This document shows positions 7,264-16,486 of a stretch of DNA of 64,000 nucleotides, piece by piece; position 1 is the first letter of the stretch, and every line of letters starts with the position of its first letter. The translations under genes were made by a program, and so were the position numbers. Origin of the DNA: Pseudomonas sp. B28(2017) (lineage in GTDB: Bacteria; Pseudomonadota; Gammaproteobacteria; Pseudomonadales; Pseudomonadaceae). Where the stretch lies: positions 868,001 through 932,000 of the forward strand of contig NZ_NEJH01000002.1 in assembly GCF_002113025.1 (NCBI RefSeq). Reading direction: 5' to 3'. The notes under the pieces are model-generated. The model was not told the DNA's origin. It saw only the letters and a program-made list of their open reading frames with translations, and did no database searches.

Positions 7264-10002
7264 TTAATCCAGCACCCCCAACTCCTTGGCCCGCGCCACG
7301 GCCTGTGTACGCCGCTCGACCCCGAGCTTGCTGTTGATGTGGCTGGCGTGGGTCTTGACCGTGTGCAGGGATATAAACAGCTGATCGCTGATTTCCTGAT
7401 TCGAACAGCCCTGGGCAATCAATCTCAGTACCGCCAGTTCCCGCGTGCTGAGCTGTTCCGCGGCCACGCTGGACTCCAGTCCGGAACGCGCAGCCAATGT
7501 CGGCAGTTTTTCACTGAGGCTCAGGGAAACGGGGGTTGGCGGACAGAGTTGCAGTTGCCCGCGCAGCCAGTCCGGGTACCCGGCCAGCAAGCACTCAAAG
7601 GGTTGCAGCACCCCGCCACCGGCGACGTCCAGCGCCTGAGCCAGTGCCTTGCGTGCTTCCGGTTCCCGTCCGGTGCCCAGCAATAGCGCCACTTTCTGGG
7701 TCAGCGCCATGGTGCTGAGCATCTGCCGACCGCTTTGCTGGCCATGTTCAAGCAGCGCATTCAAACGCCCTTCAGCCAGCATCGGTTGGCCCTGGATGGC
7801 ATCCAGCAAGGCTTGCTGCAATTCGATATGCAGCGGCAATTGCGGGTGGAACTCTGGTGGTGCTGCCCCGTTTTCGCCGTTATAGGTCTGGCCCAGACGC
7901 GCCAGCCAGGCTTCGGCCAGATCGGTGCGCCCCTGGGCCAGCCAGAGTTCACATTTGACCAGGGTGATCATCGCCAGGTAGTAGATCGGCGGCACGTCCC
8001 AGATGTGCATCAGCCGTTCGGCTTCGGCGAGCTCGGCAAAGGCCTTGGCGAACTCGCCGCTGCTGCCTTCCAGCCTGGCAATCACGCAGTGGCCGATAAG
8101 CACGCTGATGTCACGACAGGCACGCGCCTCACTCAGCCCTGCCTGCAACCGCACCCGTGCCAATTGCGGTTGCATGCGCTGGGCCAGCAAAAAACCTTCG
8201 TACAAGGTCAACCGGGCGCGAACCGCATACAGCCGTTGCGCAGACAAGTTCTGCAGGCGCTGCATTCCTTGACGGACCTCTTCCAGCGCCCGACAGATTT
8301 CCCCGCGCGCTTGCAACACTCGGGCGCGATCGTAGTGCGCCAGTGCTTCGAACAACGGGTTGCCGACCCGTTGCGCCAGCTCCAGCGATTCGCGGTTCAG
8401 TCCCCGTGCCTGCCACAAATCACCGTCGGCAATCGCCAGGTTGGACAGGGTCGAGAGGCACATCAGACGCTGGCCGTAACGCTTGGAAGGAAGACTTTCC
8501 AACGCTTCGCGGCAGTACCGCAGCGTCAGTTCGCGATTGCCGCGCCCACGGGCAATGATGCCGCTCAATGCCAGCCATTGAGCCAGCATGGACTTCTGGG
8601 CGGTGGCCGACGGAGCCGGCAGGAAGCGGCTCAAATGGCTGGCCAGCTCCTCGGCGGCATCCAGTTGGCAAGCCATCCCCAGCGCCCAGCTATACAGCAC
8701 GATCAGTCGCGGCGTGCTGATCAGCAAGCTGTCAGGCAAGTCCATTTTCCAGCGCAGCAACATGCCGACATTCTGCTCGGCCAGCAGTTGCTCTTCGGAG
8801 AGGTTCTGCACCAGGTTCGCCGCGACGTCCAGATGACCGGCACGCAAGGCCTGCTCCACGGCCTCATCGAGCAATCCCTGGGCATTGAACCAGCGACAGG
8901 CACGCAGGTGCAGGCTCGCGGCCGGGACCATCGACTGGGAAGTCGGCCGCGTGCGCAACAGATCGGAAAACAGGTGGTGGTAACGATACCAATGGCCATG
9001 CTCGTCCAGCGGCACCAGGAACACCTGGTGAGCCAACAGGAAGCGCAGGATCTCTGCGCTGTCATGAGCGTCGCGAACGGCATCGCACAGTTCGCTGCAA
9101 AAACGTTCCTGGGGCGCCGTGTCATAGAGGAACGACTGGACCTCGGCGGGCAGGCAATCGATGACTTCTTCGAGCAGATAATCACGGATCAGCCCTTCCC
9201 CACCGTGCAACGATTGCGGCAGCGTCCCATCGGTGCCCGCCTCCGAAGCGGCCAGCAGCCAGAAGCGCAGCCCCGCGACCCAGCCTTCGCTGCGCTGGAT
9301 CAGGTTTTCCAGTGCCTCACCGCGCAAGGAACTGCTGTGCCGGTCGAGCAGGCTCAAAGCCTCGTCACGGGTCAGGCGTAAATCCTGTTCATGCAGTTCA
9401 AGCAGTTGTCGCGACAGCCGCAGCCGTGCCAGGTGCCAGTCTGGACGCTGCCGACTGGTGACCATCACCAGCAGACCATCGGGAAGATGATTGAGGAAAA
9501 ACTGCAGGCAACGGTCCAGTACCGGCCCTTGGGCCAGATGGTAATCATCCAGCACCAGCAGCAATGGCTTCGCTGTGGACAGGTGCACAGCCAATTCGTC
9601 GAGCAGGCCGTCCAGCCATTCTTCGAACGCGAACGGCTGATGGCGTTGGCGCATTTTCAGCAGCCCGAGGGATTGCCTGCCCAGATGCGGGAAATAGTCC
9701 TGAAGGCCCTCCAGCAGGCGCTCGAGAAAACGCCCCGGGTCACTGTCTCGCAGGCTCAACCCCAGCCAGAGACTTTGCCAGTGCTCCGGTAATCCCTGAC
9801 AAAACTCCACCGCCAACGAACTCTTGCCGAACCCTGCCGGTGCGCTGACCAACAATAACCTGCCCGCGAGCCCGGCACTCAGCCGTTCGCACAAACGTGG
9901 ACGCAGCACATGGCCGTCGGGCAACGGCGGGCGGAAGAAGCGCCCGTCGAGTGTCGCGACGGCAACATGAGCAGAACCTGAAGGTGTAGACAAATCAGTC
10001 AT
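7264..10002 (-). CDS. LuxR-family ATP-dependent regulator, MalT/AlkS-like
   Basis: A 912-residue regulator. A P-loop (SAPAGFGKSS) lies near residue 55 and a Walker B-like LLLVLDDYHL follows in the NTPase domain. A long helical TPR-like sensor region fills the middle, and a C-terminal LuxR HTH (LSTRELAVLRLIAQGCSNQEI...SLHTVKTH) spans about 845-910. This is the MalT architecture, also seen in AlkS, the alkane regulator of the P. putida OCT plasmid. The gene is the last of four on the minus strand after an acyl-CoA ligase, DUF1302 and DUF1329 genes, so it probably controls that block. A strong terminator at 10121-10149 separates it from DUF1329, so it needs its own promoter in 10003-10120. Confidence 0.9.
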   Translation of the reverse strand: MTDLSTPSGSAHVAVATLDGRFFRPPLPDGHVLRPRLCERLSAGLAGRLLLVSAPAGFGKSSLAVEFCQGLPEHWQSLWLGLSLRDSDPGRFLERLLEGLQDYFPHLGRQSLGLLKMRQRHQPFAFEEWLDGLLDELAVHLSTAKPLLLVLDDYHLAQGPVLDRCLQFFLNHLPDGLLVMVTSRQRPDWHLARLRLSRQLLELHEQDLRLTRDEALSLLDRHSSSLRGEALENLIQRSEGWVAGLRFWLLAASEAGTDGTLPQSLHGGEGLIRDYLLEEVIDCLPAEVQSFLYDTAPQERFCSELCDAVRDAHDSAEILRFLLAHQVFLVPLDEHGHWYRYHHLFSDLLRTRPTSQSMVPAASLHLRACRWFNAQGLLDEAVEQALRAGHLDVAANLVQNLSEEQLLAEQNVGMLLRWKMDLPDSLLISTPRLIVLYSWALGMACQLDAAEELASHLSRFLPAPSATAQKSMLAQWLALSGIIARGRGNRELTLRYCREALESLPSKRYGQRLMCLSTLSNLAIADGDLWQARGLNRESLELAQRVGNPLFEALAHYDRARVLQARGEICRALEEVRQGMQRLQNLSAQRLYAVRARLTLYEGFLLAQRMQPQLARVRLQAGLSEARACRDISVLIGHCVIARLEGSSGEFAKAFAELAEAERLMHIWDVPPIYYLAMITLVKCELWLAQGRTDLAEAWLARLGQTYNGENGAAPPEFHPQLPLHIELQQALLDAIQGQPMLAEGRLNALLEHGQQSGRQMLSTMALTQKVALLLGTGREPEARKALAQALDVAGGGVLQPFECLLAGYPDWLRGQLQLCPPTPVSLSLSEKLPTLAARSGLESSVAAEQLSTRELAVLRLIAQGCSNQEISDQLFISLHTVKTHASHINSKLGVERRTQAVARAKELGVLD

Positions 10003-10120
10003 AGCCGGCTCTTGTTTGAGTTGCGGGTGGCGGCGTTGCAGATGTCCGCAGACTAGCCGTAATCGGATAGGGAATGAAGGTAATTGCTACAAATGGCTAC
10101 AAAAAGACTACAAGCAAAAA

Positions 10121-10149
10121 AAAAACGCCCCGAACCAGTCGGGGCGTTT
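10121..10149 (-). terminator. terminator of the DUF1302-DUF1329 unit
   Basis: Read on the minus strand, CGCCCCG - ACTGGTT - CGGGGCG is followed by about ten T residues. It ends transcription from the DUF1329 gene. Confidence 0.9.
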
Positions 10150-10177
10150 CAGAGGGTGCGTCGCTACTCAGTTCACC

Positions 10178-11542
10178 TTAGCGAACACCATCCTGACGCA
10201 AGGCTGCCGGGGTGAAGTCGCTGGTGGTGGCGGTGAAGCCAAAGTCATAGGCCGACTTCTCTTCGTTCTTCATGCCCAGCGCCAGGTAACGACCCGATTG
10301 CAGGTCATACAGGGTTTCGAGGGCATACCACGGTACTTGCTTGTCGTAGTAGTTCTCGGCATGGGCCTCGGCGACACGCCACAGTTGACCGCGACCGTCA
10401 TAGTGATCGATCACTGCAGCTTGCCAGGTGTCTTCGTCAATGTAGAAGTCACGCTTGGCGTAGATGTGACGCTGACCTTCCTTCAGGGTCGCAACCACAT
10501 GCCACACACGACGCAACTCGTAACGAGCCAGATCCTGATTGATGTGGCCGGCCTTGATGATGTCGGCGTACTTGAGTTTCGGATCATCGAGCTTGTAGGC
10601 ATCGGAGGCGATGTACATCTCTTTCTTGCCTTCGAGCTTCCAGTCGTAACGATCCGGTGCACCGTTGTACATGTCCAGGTTATCGGAAGTACGCAGGCCG
10701 TCGGCTGCGGTGCCCGGGCCGTCATAGGACACTTGCGGTGCACGGCGCACACGACGCTGGCCGGCGTTGTAGACCCACGCCGAGCGCGGTTCCTTCACCT
10801 GGTCGAGGGTTTCGTGCACCAGCAGCACACCACCGGCCAGACGTGCCGGCGCGGTCACTTTCTGCTTGAAGTAGAACAGGATGTTGCCCGGGTTTTTCGG
10901 GTCGTAATCCTTCATCTTGTCGCGGAACACGAACTGGTCCTGGAAGTACACCAGGCTGAACGAGCCGTTCGGCTGTGGTGTGGCCTGGGTCACCAGACGG
11001 GTCACGCTGCCCCCGCGATAGCGGGTGATGTGGTTCCAGATGACTTCCACCCCGCTTTTCGGAATCGGGAACGGTACAGCCGTTTCGAAGTTTTCCAGAC
11101 CATTACCTCCGGACACCAGGTTGGTGTTGGTGGCGTTACGCTTGATGGCGGCGAACACGTCATCCGGCACGGTGGCACCGCGGTGGGACGGGTACACCGG
11201 CATCTTGAAGGTTTCCGGGTAGCGCTTGAACATCGCGTACTGGCCCGGGGTGAGCTTCTCTTTGTACTGATCGACGTTCTGCGCCGTGATGGTGAACAGC
11301 GGCTTTTCGCTGGCGTACGGATCGGACAGGAAGCCCTTGCTGTCAGCGGTGCCGGCATTCTTCGGCATCGGTTTCCAGGCCGGAATCGAACCGTCGGCAT
11401 TACCCGCCATTTCGGCGCCCATCGGGGTCAGGCTCTTGCCCAGTTTGTCGGCCTCGGCCTGAGGAACCGCTGCGATGACGCTGGTCGCCAGCAGCGAAAG
11501 CCCCAGAACACCGGCGTGGAACAGACTCTTTGTTATTTTCAT
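10178..11542 (-). CDS. DUF1329 domain protein, exported
   Basis: A 454-residue protein with a cleavable signal peptide (MKITKSLFHAGVLGLSLL, cleavage near AVPQA). The rest is the DUF1329 domain, recognisable by its segments LGKSLTPMGAEMAGNADG and AGQRRVRRAPQVSYD. The family is thought to share the LolA/LolB-like fold that carries lipids across the periplasm. It follows the DUF1302 gene by 28 bp, and the two families nearly always occur together, often with lipid, sterol or aromatic degradation genes. An AGGA sequence supports the ATG. Probable role: periplasmic handling of a hydrophobic substrate, by inference. Confidence 0.88.
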   Translation of the reverse strand: MKITKSLFHAGVLGLSLLATSVIAAVPQAEADKLGKSLTPMGAEMAGNADGSIPAWKPMPKNAGTADSKGFLSDPYASEKPLFTITAQNVDQYKEKLTPGQYAMFKRYPETFKMPVYPSHRGATVPDDVFAAIKRNATNTNLVSGGNGLENFETAVPFPIPKSGVEVIWNHITRYRGGSVTRLVTQATPQPNGSFSLVYFQDQFVFRDKMKDYDPKNPGNILFYFKQKVTAPARLAGGVLLVHETLDQVKEPRSAWVYNAGQRRVRRAPQVSYDGPGTAADGLRTSDNLDMYNGAPDRYDWKLEGKKEMYIASDAYKLDDPKLKYADIIKAGHINQDLARYELRRVWHVVATLKEGQRHIYAKRDFYIDEDTWQAAVIDHYDGRGQLWRVAEAHAENYYDKQVPWYALETLYDLQSGRYLALGMKNEEKSAYDFGFTATTSDFTPAALRQDGVR

Positions 11543-11570
11543 ATGTGCGTTCGTCCTGAGAATACAGTGC

Positions 11571-13472
11571 TTAGAAGTTCACGCCGAAGCTGAGCGCAAC
11601 GAAGTCGCGGTCATCCACGGTGGTGTACTTGCCGTCGAAAAAGTTGGTGTACGCCAGGCTCGCGGTGTAGGTGTTCTGGTAATCGGCGTCGACACCCAGG
11701 CTCACCGCCTTGCGGCCTTCCTCGAAGTTGCCGCCAGGGCCAGGCGAGTAACCGCTCACGTCATGGGACCAGGCAACGTTCGGCTTGAGGTTCACACCGG
11801 CAAACACGTCGTTGTATTCCCAGATGGCGCGACCGCGGTAGCCCCACGAAGTCGGGGTGGTGAAGCCTTCATCGGTGCAGTTGCGGCTGCGGTTGTTGGT
11901 CGGCGTACCCGGGCCGGCACCGTTGATGGTGCTGGTATTGAGCGCCACGCAGGTATCGAGCGCGCCAGAGGCTGGCAACTCACCCGGGCCGTAGACCGGA
12001 TCGCGGCCGTAACGAACGTCGGAAGTGCTTTCCAGGCCGCCAACGTGGGTCACGCCCACTTCACCCACCAGGGTCAGACGGCTGGCGCCCATGACTTGGT
12101 CGAAGAAGTGCGTCAGGGTGGTCTGGAACTGGGTGATTTCCTTGCGACGATACCCGTGCAGGTCTTGACCCGGCACGCCGTTAAGCAGCGATGCATTGGT
12201 CAACGGATTGTTCGGGTTGTTATTGCCCAATGGACGTACACCGGCGAACAGGATGTCGGTGGTGTTGAGCTGCACCGGAGCGTTCGGACGGTAGCTGATT
12301 TCACCACTCCACGCCGTGCCGGTAGGCAGAGTGGTGGAGAAGCTCAGACCGTAGAGGCGGATGTCTTCCGGGTATTCGATGAAGTACTTCGAATTACCCG
12401 CCACCAGCAATGGCGCCAGCGCGGCGAACGGCCCCGGGAGTCCCGCTGCGGTGTTGTAGACCGACTGCGGTGCACCGGTGGCACTGAAGATCGGCGCACG
12501 GCTGTGGTAGTTCATGAAGTAGGCACCGAACTCGGTGTCCAGCGGATCGAACATGTACTTGAAGGACGCGCCCCACTGGCCACTGTCACGGGCATCGCGA
12601 TCGCCGCCACGGCGTACCAGAACACCCTCATTGTTGACGTCGACGCCGTTGGCGGCCAGAGGCCCCAGGGCAATGGCCGGAATCTGCGAGCGCTTGGCCA
12701 GCACACGCAGGTTGTTGTCGCAGCCATCGGCAACGATGTCTGGCTGGGAGAAGAACGTACCGCAGTTATCGACGACGGTCTGGTCCCATTCCAGTTGGTA
12801 GAAGGCTTCGGCCGAGAGGTTTTCGGTCAGGCTCTGGGAGATGTAGAACATGTTGACCGGGATCAGGCCTTCCTTGATCTCGGCACCCGGACGGCGGAAC
12901 GCGGACACGTCGATCGGGTTGATCGAGTTGATGCCACCGCCAATGAAGGTGCTTTCACCCCAGCTCACGACCTGCTTGCCCAGACGCACGGAGCCTGGTT
13001 GATCGGCAATGGAGTAGTTGTGGTAAACAAAGGCATCAAGGAGCTCGGAACCAGCGGACTTGGCGCCTTCCTTGCGGCCGTCGTCACTGATGTCCTTGAA
13101 CGGACGGCTTTCGTCCTTCAGTTCAAAGTCGTACCAATATTTGCCACGGACGAATACACCGGTATCGCCATATTTCAGTTCAAGGTCATGGATACCTTTG
13201 AAGATCTTCGAAAAGGTTTCCCCGCTCTTGAAGTTCAGGTGACCGTCATCAGAAGTCTGGGACAGACCCTTGCCGCCGTTATTGACACCGATGAGGTTCT
13301 TGTTTGGTTGCTGAGTAGACCAGCTGGCACCAATCGACAGGGATGAGTCGAACTGACCTTCGATTTCACCTACGTTGAAACTGACGCCGAATGCTGGCCC
13401 GGCGAGCGTAGAGGCAAGACTGACGGCCAGGGGCAGTTTCGCCCGGCGCCAGAACTGGTTAGCTGATGTCAT
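11571..13472 (-). CDS. DUF1302 domain protein, predicted outer-membrane beta-barrel
   Basis: The 633-residue protein has an N-terminal signal (RRAKLPLAVSLASTLAGPAFG) and the DUF1302 opening VSFNVGEIEGQFDSSLSIGASW. Alternating hydrophobic strands run to a C-terminal aromatic residue (FVALSFGVNF), the usual signal for outer-membrane barrel insertion. GGAG eight bases before the ATG is a good ribosome-binding site. It is the first gene of a DUF1302-DUF1329 pair. The function is not established; association with acyl-CoA ligase and an AlkS-like regulator suggests entry or transfer of fatty-acid-like molecules. Confidence 0.88.
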   Translation of the reverse strand: MTSANQFWRRAKLPLAVSLASTLAGPAFGVSFNVGEIEGQFDSSLSIGASWSTQQPNKNLIGVNNGGKGLSQTSDDGHLNFKSGETFSKIFKGIHDLELKYGDTGVFVRGKYWYDFELKDESRPFKDISDDGRKEGAKSAGSELLDAFVYHNYSIADQPGSVRLGKQVVSWGESTFIGGGINSINPIDVSAFRRPGAEIKEGLIPVNMFYISQSLTENLSAEAFYQLEWDQTVVDNCGTFFSQPDIVADGCDNNLRVLAKRSQIPAIALGPLAANGVDVNNEGVLVRRGGDRDARDSGQWGASFKYMFDPLDTEFGAYFMNYHSRAPIFSATGAPQSVYNTAAGLPGPFAALAPLLVAGNSKYFIEYPEDIRLYGLSFSTTLPTGTAWSGEISYRPNAPVQLNTTDILFAGVRPLGNNNPNNPLTNASLLNGVPGQDLHGYRRKEITQFQTTLTHFFDQVMGASRLTLVGEVGVTHVGGLESTSDVRYGRDPVYGPGELPASGALDTCVALNTSTINGAGPGTPTNNRSRNCTDEGFTTPTSWGYRGRAIWEYNDVFAGVNLKPNVAWSHDVSGYSPGPGGNFEEGRKAVSLGVDADYQNTYTASLAYTNFFDGKYTTVDDRDFVALSFGVNF

Positions 13473-13810
13473 CGACGCTACTCCATGTGCATTTTATTGT
13501 TATGGCAGTGAGCACTTCTAAAAACGCTGTGGATAACCGGGAGCCATGGCATCCCAAAGTCATTCCAAAGTTGCATCGCCCCCGTTTTGCGGTTGCTCCG
13601 TTCTTAAAAATCCTTGAGCGGACTATAGCCAGCGGGTAGTAGTGCTTGATCCCTCTAAAGTGTGATTTGCAGCTGCCAGCCACTCTGGAACAGTCCTTTC
13701 GCCAGTCCGACGCCCGTCGGCCCGGCAAGGATGGCTGAAAATTTCGATTTGACAAGCCAAGCGCTTGCTTGGTGGGGCTGGCGCGCCCTTTCGGGCACGC
13801 CGAGAGGTGC
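13473..13810. other. 338-bp intergenic region with two hairpins
   Basis: There is no convincing gene here. At 13757-13772 a perfect 6-bp palindrome CCAAGC-GCTT-GCTTGG occurs, and at 13780-13801 a GGCG.GCCC-TTTC-GGGC.CGCC hairpin follows. The second lies just past the acyl-CoA ligase stop and may be a terminator without a T tail; the first may be an operator. The promoter of the DUF1302 gene must lie between 13473 and about 13750. Confidence 0.55.
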
Positions 13811-15493
13811 TTAAAGCGTCGAGAGGAAGGTGCTGTTGGTGGCCTGCCATTCGGTGATGTCGACACGAATGCGCTTCTTGTCGAGTTTGCCGACACTGGT
13901 CTTGGGAATTTCAGTAACAAGAGCGATCTGGTTCGGAATCGCCCACTTGCTCAGGTGCCCCAACTCCACAAACGGCTTGAGGTGCTCCTTGAGTTCCCGT
14001 GCCCCGATTTCGTGACCCTCGCGGACCACCAGCAGGGCAAACGGCCGCTCGCCCCATTGCGGATCAGGGATCCCCACCACTGCTACTTCGCGTACCGCCG
14101 CATGGCGGCTGATCAGGTCTTCGAGATCCAGGGAGGAAATCCACTCGCCACCGGTCTTGATCACGTCCTTGATGCGGTCACGAATATCGATCACGCCCAT
14201 ACTGTCCAGCGTCGCCACGTCGCCGGTGTGCAGCCAGCCGCCGGCCCAGAGTTCGGCACCCTTCTGCGGCTCATTGAAATACCCCTCGGTCAGCCACGGT
14301 GCGCGTAACACCAGCTCGCCCTGCGTCTCGCCGTCAGCGGGCAGGAAGTTGCCCTCGGTGTCGACGATCGCCGCCTCCACCAGTGGCCCGGGTACGCCGG
14401 CCTTGATTCGGTAGGTGGTGCGCTCGTCTTCGGTGCCGGCCATCAACTCGTCGTTGAGGTGCGCGCACGACACCAGCGGCCCGGTTTCCGACATGCCGTA
14501 CGCAGCGGTCAACTGAATCCCCTTGGCCTTGGCCGCCTCGTACAGCGTGCGGTTCAGGGCGCTGCCGCCGATGACGATTTTCCAGCCGCCGAAGTCGACG
14601 TTCTGCGCGGCCTTGGCATTGAGGACCATCTGCAAAATGGTCGGTACGCAATGGGAGAACGTGACCTTCTCCTTGCGCCACAACTCCACCAGATACTCCG
14701 GGTCATAGCGACCCGGGTACACCTGCTTGAGTCCGAGCATGGTCGCCACATACGGCAAGCCCCAGGCGTGCACGTGGAACATGGGGGTGATCGGCATGTA
14801 CACGTCGTTGGTGCCCAGCAGGCGCACGCTATCGATCGCGCCCATGATGGTCGACACGCCCATGGTGTGCAGCACCAGTTGCCGATGAGTGAAGTACACG
14901 CCCTTGGGATTGCCGGTCGTGCCGGTGGTATAGAACGTGGTGGCGACCGAGTTTTCGTCGAAATCCTCGAAGTCGTACTGCGGGCTCGCCGCGGCCAACA
15001 GTTGCTCGTATTCGCCGACGAGGTTTGGCAGGTCAGCGGTTTTTTCCGGCAGGTCAGTCAGCAGCAGGGTTTTGTCGACTGTGGTCAGATGCCCTTCGAT
15101 GGCCTTGTAGAGGCCGACGAACTCGCTGTTGACCAGCACAAAGCGGTCTTCGGCGTGGTTCATGGTGTAGAGGATCTGTTCCGGCGACAGGCGCACGTTG
15201 ATGGTGTGGATCACCGCACCGATCATCGGGATGGCGAACATGCATTCCAGGTAACGATGGCTGTCCCAGTCCATCACACCCACGGCATCCCCGGGCTTGA
15301 CCCCGGCCGCTGTCAGCACGTTGGCCAGACGGGCCACCCGCTCGATCAGGGTCGGGTAGCTGTAGCGCAACTTGTCGCGGTAGATGATCTCGCGGGTTTT
15401 CTCATAACGGGCACCGGACATCAGTAGCCGCTTGATCAGCAGCGGATACTGGTAAGCACCTTCGGCCGGGGGGATAACGCGAGTCTGCAACAT
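13811..15493 (-). CDS. medium/long-chain fatty acid-CoA ligase (AlkK-like, AMP-binding)
   Basis: A 560-residue acyl-adenylate-forming enzyme. The phosphate-binding loop is YTTGTTGNPKGV; YGMSETGP, GWLHTGD and the C-terminal hinge/lysine region TEIPKTSVGKLDKK are all present. It activates a carboxylic acid to acyl-CoA via an acyl-AMP. Length and context resemble P. putida PP_0763, described as a medium-chain acyl-CoA ligase, and plasmid AlkK. ATG 15493 has AAGGGA upstream and is preferred over a codon 24 bp earlier. It precedes the DUF1302-DUF1329 genes on the same strand. Confidence 0.9.
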   Translation of the reverse strand: MLQTRVIPPAEGAYQYPLLIKRLLMSGARYEKTREIIYRDKLRYSYPTLIERVARLANVLTAAGVKPGDAVGVMDWDSHRYLECMFAIPMIGAVIHTINVRLSPEQILYTMNHAEDRFVLVNSEFVGLYKAIEGHLTTVDKTLLLTDLPEKTADLPNLVGEYEQLLAAASPQYDFEDFDENSVATTFYTTGTTGNPKGVYFTHRQLVLHTMGVSTIMGAIDSVRLLGTNDVYMPITPMFHVHAWGLPYVATMLGLKQVYPGRYDPEYLVELWRKEKVTFSHCVPTILQMVLNAKAAQNVDFGGWKIVIGGSALNRTLYEAAKAKGIQLTAAYGMSETGPLVSCAHLNDELMAGTEDERTTYRIKAGVPGPLVEAAIVDTEGNFLPADGETQGELVLRAPWLTEGYFNEPQKGAELWAGGWLHTGDVATLDSMGVIDIRDRIKDVIKTGGEWISSLDLEDLISRHAAVREVAVVGIPDPQWGERPFALLVVREGHEIGARELKEHLKPFVELGHLSKWAIPNQIALVTEIPKTSVGKLDKKRIRVDITEWQATNSTFLSTL

Positions 15494-15638
15494 AAGAATC
15501 CCTTTTTCTGACTGCACGGACGTGACTGAAAGTACGCACTGTAGTGCCCTTGATCGTCAGCCAAATCAGCCAAAGGAATGATTTGCAGGGCCCCACAAAT
15601 GCTAGCATTAAGCCATCACTCATAGTACTTGATCACCT

Positions 15639-15752
15639 GCTGGAGCAAGCCTGCTCGCGATGAACCCGGGATCACCGCGGGGCACCAGATAGGGAGTGTT
15701 ATCGTTGACGAGCATCGCGAGCAATCGAGCGTCGACCGGCTGCTCCTACAGG
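15639..15752. repeat. degenerate REP pair
   Basis: A TGGAGCAAGCCTGCTCGCGATGA copy at 15640-15662 faces a diverged copy at about 15714-15752 (ATCGCGAGCAATCGAGC...GGCTGCTCCTACAGG). It fills most of the gap between the LysE gene and the acyl-CoA ligase start. Confidence 0.65.
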
Positions 15753-15765
15753 GATAGATATCTGA

Positions 15766-16395
15766 TCAGTGCATCTCGGTAAAAGCGAGCTTTACGCCAA
15801 TCGCAATCAGCACCGCGCCCATGGTCCGGTCGAACCAGTGACCCATGCGAGCGAAACCGGCGCGTACGCGCTGCTGGCTGAACAACATTGCCACCAGACA
15901 GAACCAGGTCGCTGTCGCCGCCGCCAGGTAAACCCCGTAACCGGCCTGCACGGCCAGTGGTGTGTGCGGATTGATTACCACGGTGAACAGCGAGAGGAAG
16001 AACAGCGTGGCTTTCGGGTTGAGACCATTGGTGACGAAACCTGAGGTGAAGGCACCACGGGCCGTGCGTTCCCCGGCTTCCTTGTGCAGATCGTCCGCCA
16101 CCGGCTTGGCCGGTTGCGCGCGCAGTGCCTTGTAACCTATGTACAGCAGGTAAGCGGCGGCGGCCCATTTCAAGGCATTGAACAGCATGATCGACTGGGA
16201 CACGATCAGGCCGATCCCCAACAGGGAATAACCCACGTGCAGGAAAATCGCAGTACCCACGCCCAGCGCGGTCCAGGTGCCCGCGCGGCGACCGTGGGTA
16301 ACACTCTCACGCACCACCACGGCAAAGTCCGGGCCAGGGCTGGCCACGGCCAGCAGGTGAATCAGGGCAACGGTCAAGAACTCTGTCCAGTACAT
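15766..16395 (-). CDS. LysE/RhtB family amino-acid exporter
   Basis: This 209-residue integral membrane protein has the family N-terminus with LLAVASPGPDFAVVVRESV and five to six predicted membrane helices. LysE/RhtB proteins export amino acids or their lactones; the substrate here cannot be assigned. The start ATG is backed by GGAG close upstream. It is divergent from the 2-hydroxyacid dehydrogenase gene. Confidence 0.9.
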   Translation of the reverse strand: MYWTEFLTVALIHLLAVASPGPDFAVVVRESVTHGRRAGTWTALGVGTAIFLHVGYSLLGIGLIVSQSIMLFNALKWAAAAYLLYIGYKALRAQPAKPVADDLHKEAGERTARGAFTSGFVTNGLNPKATLFFLSLFTVVINPHTPLAVQAGYGVYLAAATATWFCLVAMLFSQQRVRAGFARMGHWFDRTMGAVLIAIGVKLAFTEMH

Positions 16396-16486
16396 GGGGG
16401 CTCCTTCAGGCCAAGCGTAACTATTTTTTTCATCTGGTAGGCTCGGCAGGTTACGCCTTCAGTTCATTGCACAAAAGGTACAGTTG

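Noticed and set aside
11475-13346. A 623-codon plus-strand frame opposite the DUF1302 gene
   Set aside because: The product has no domain likeness, and the opposite strand carries a complete signal-peptide barrel protein in the same place.
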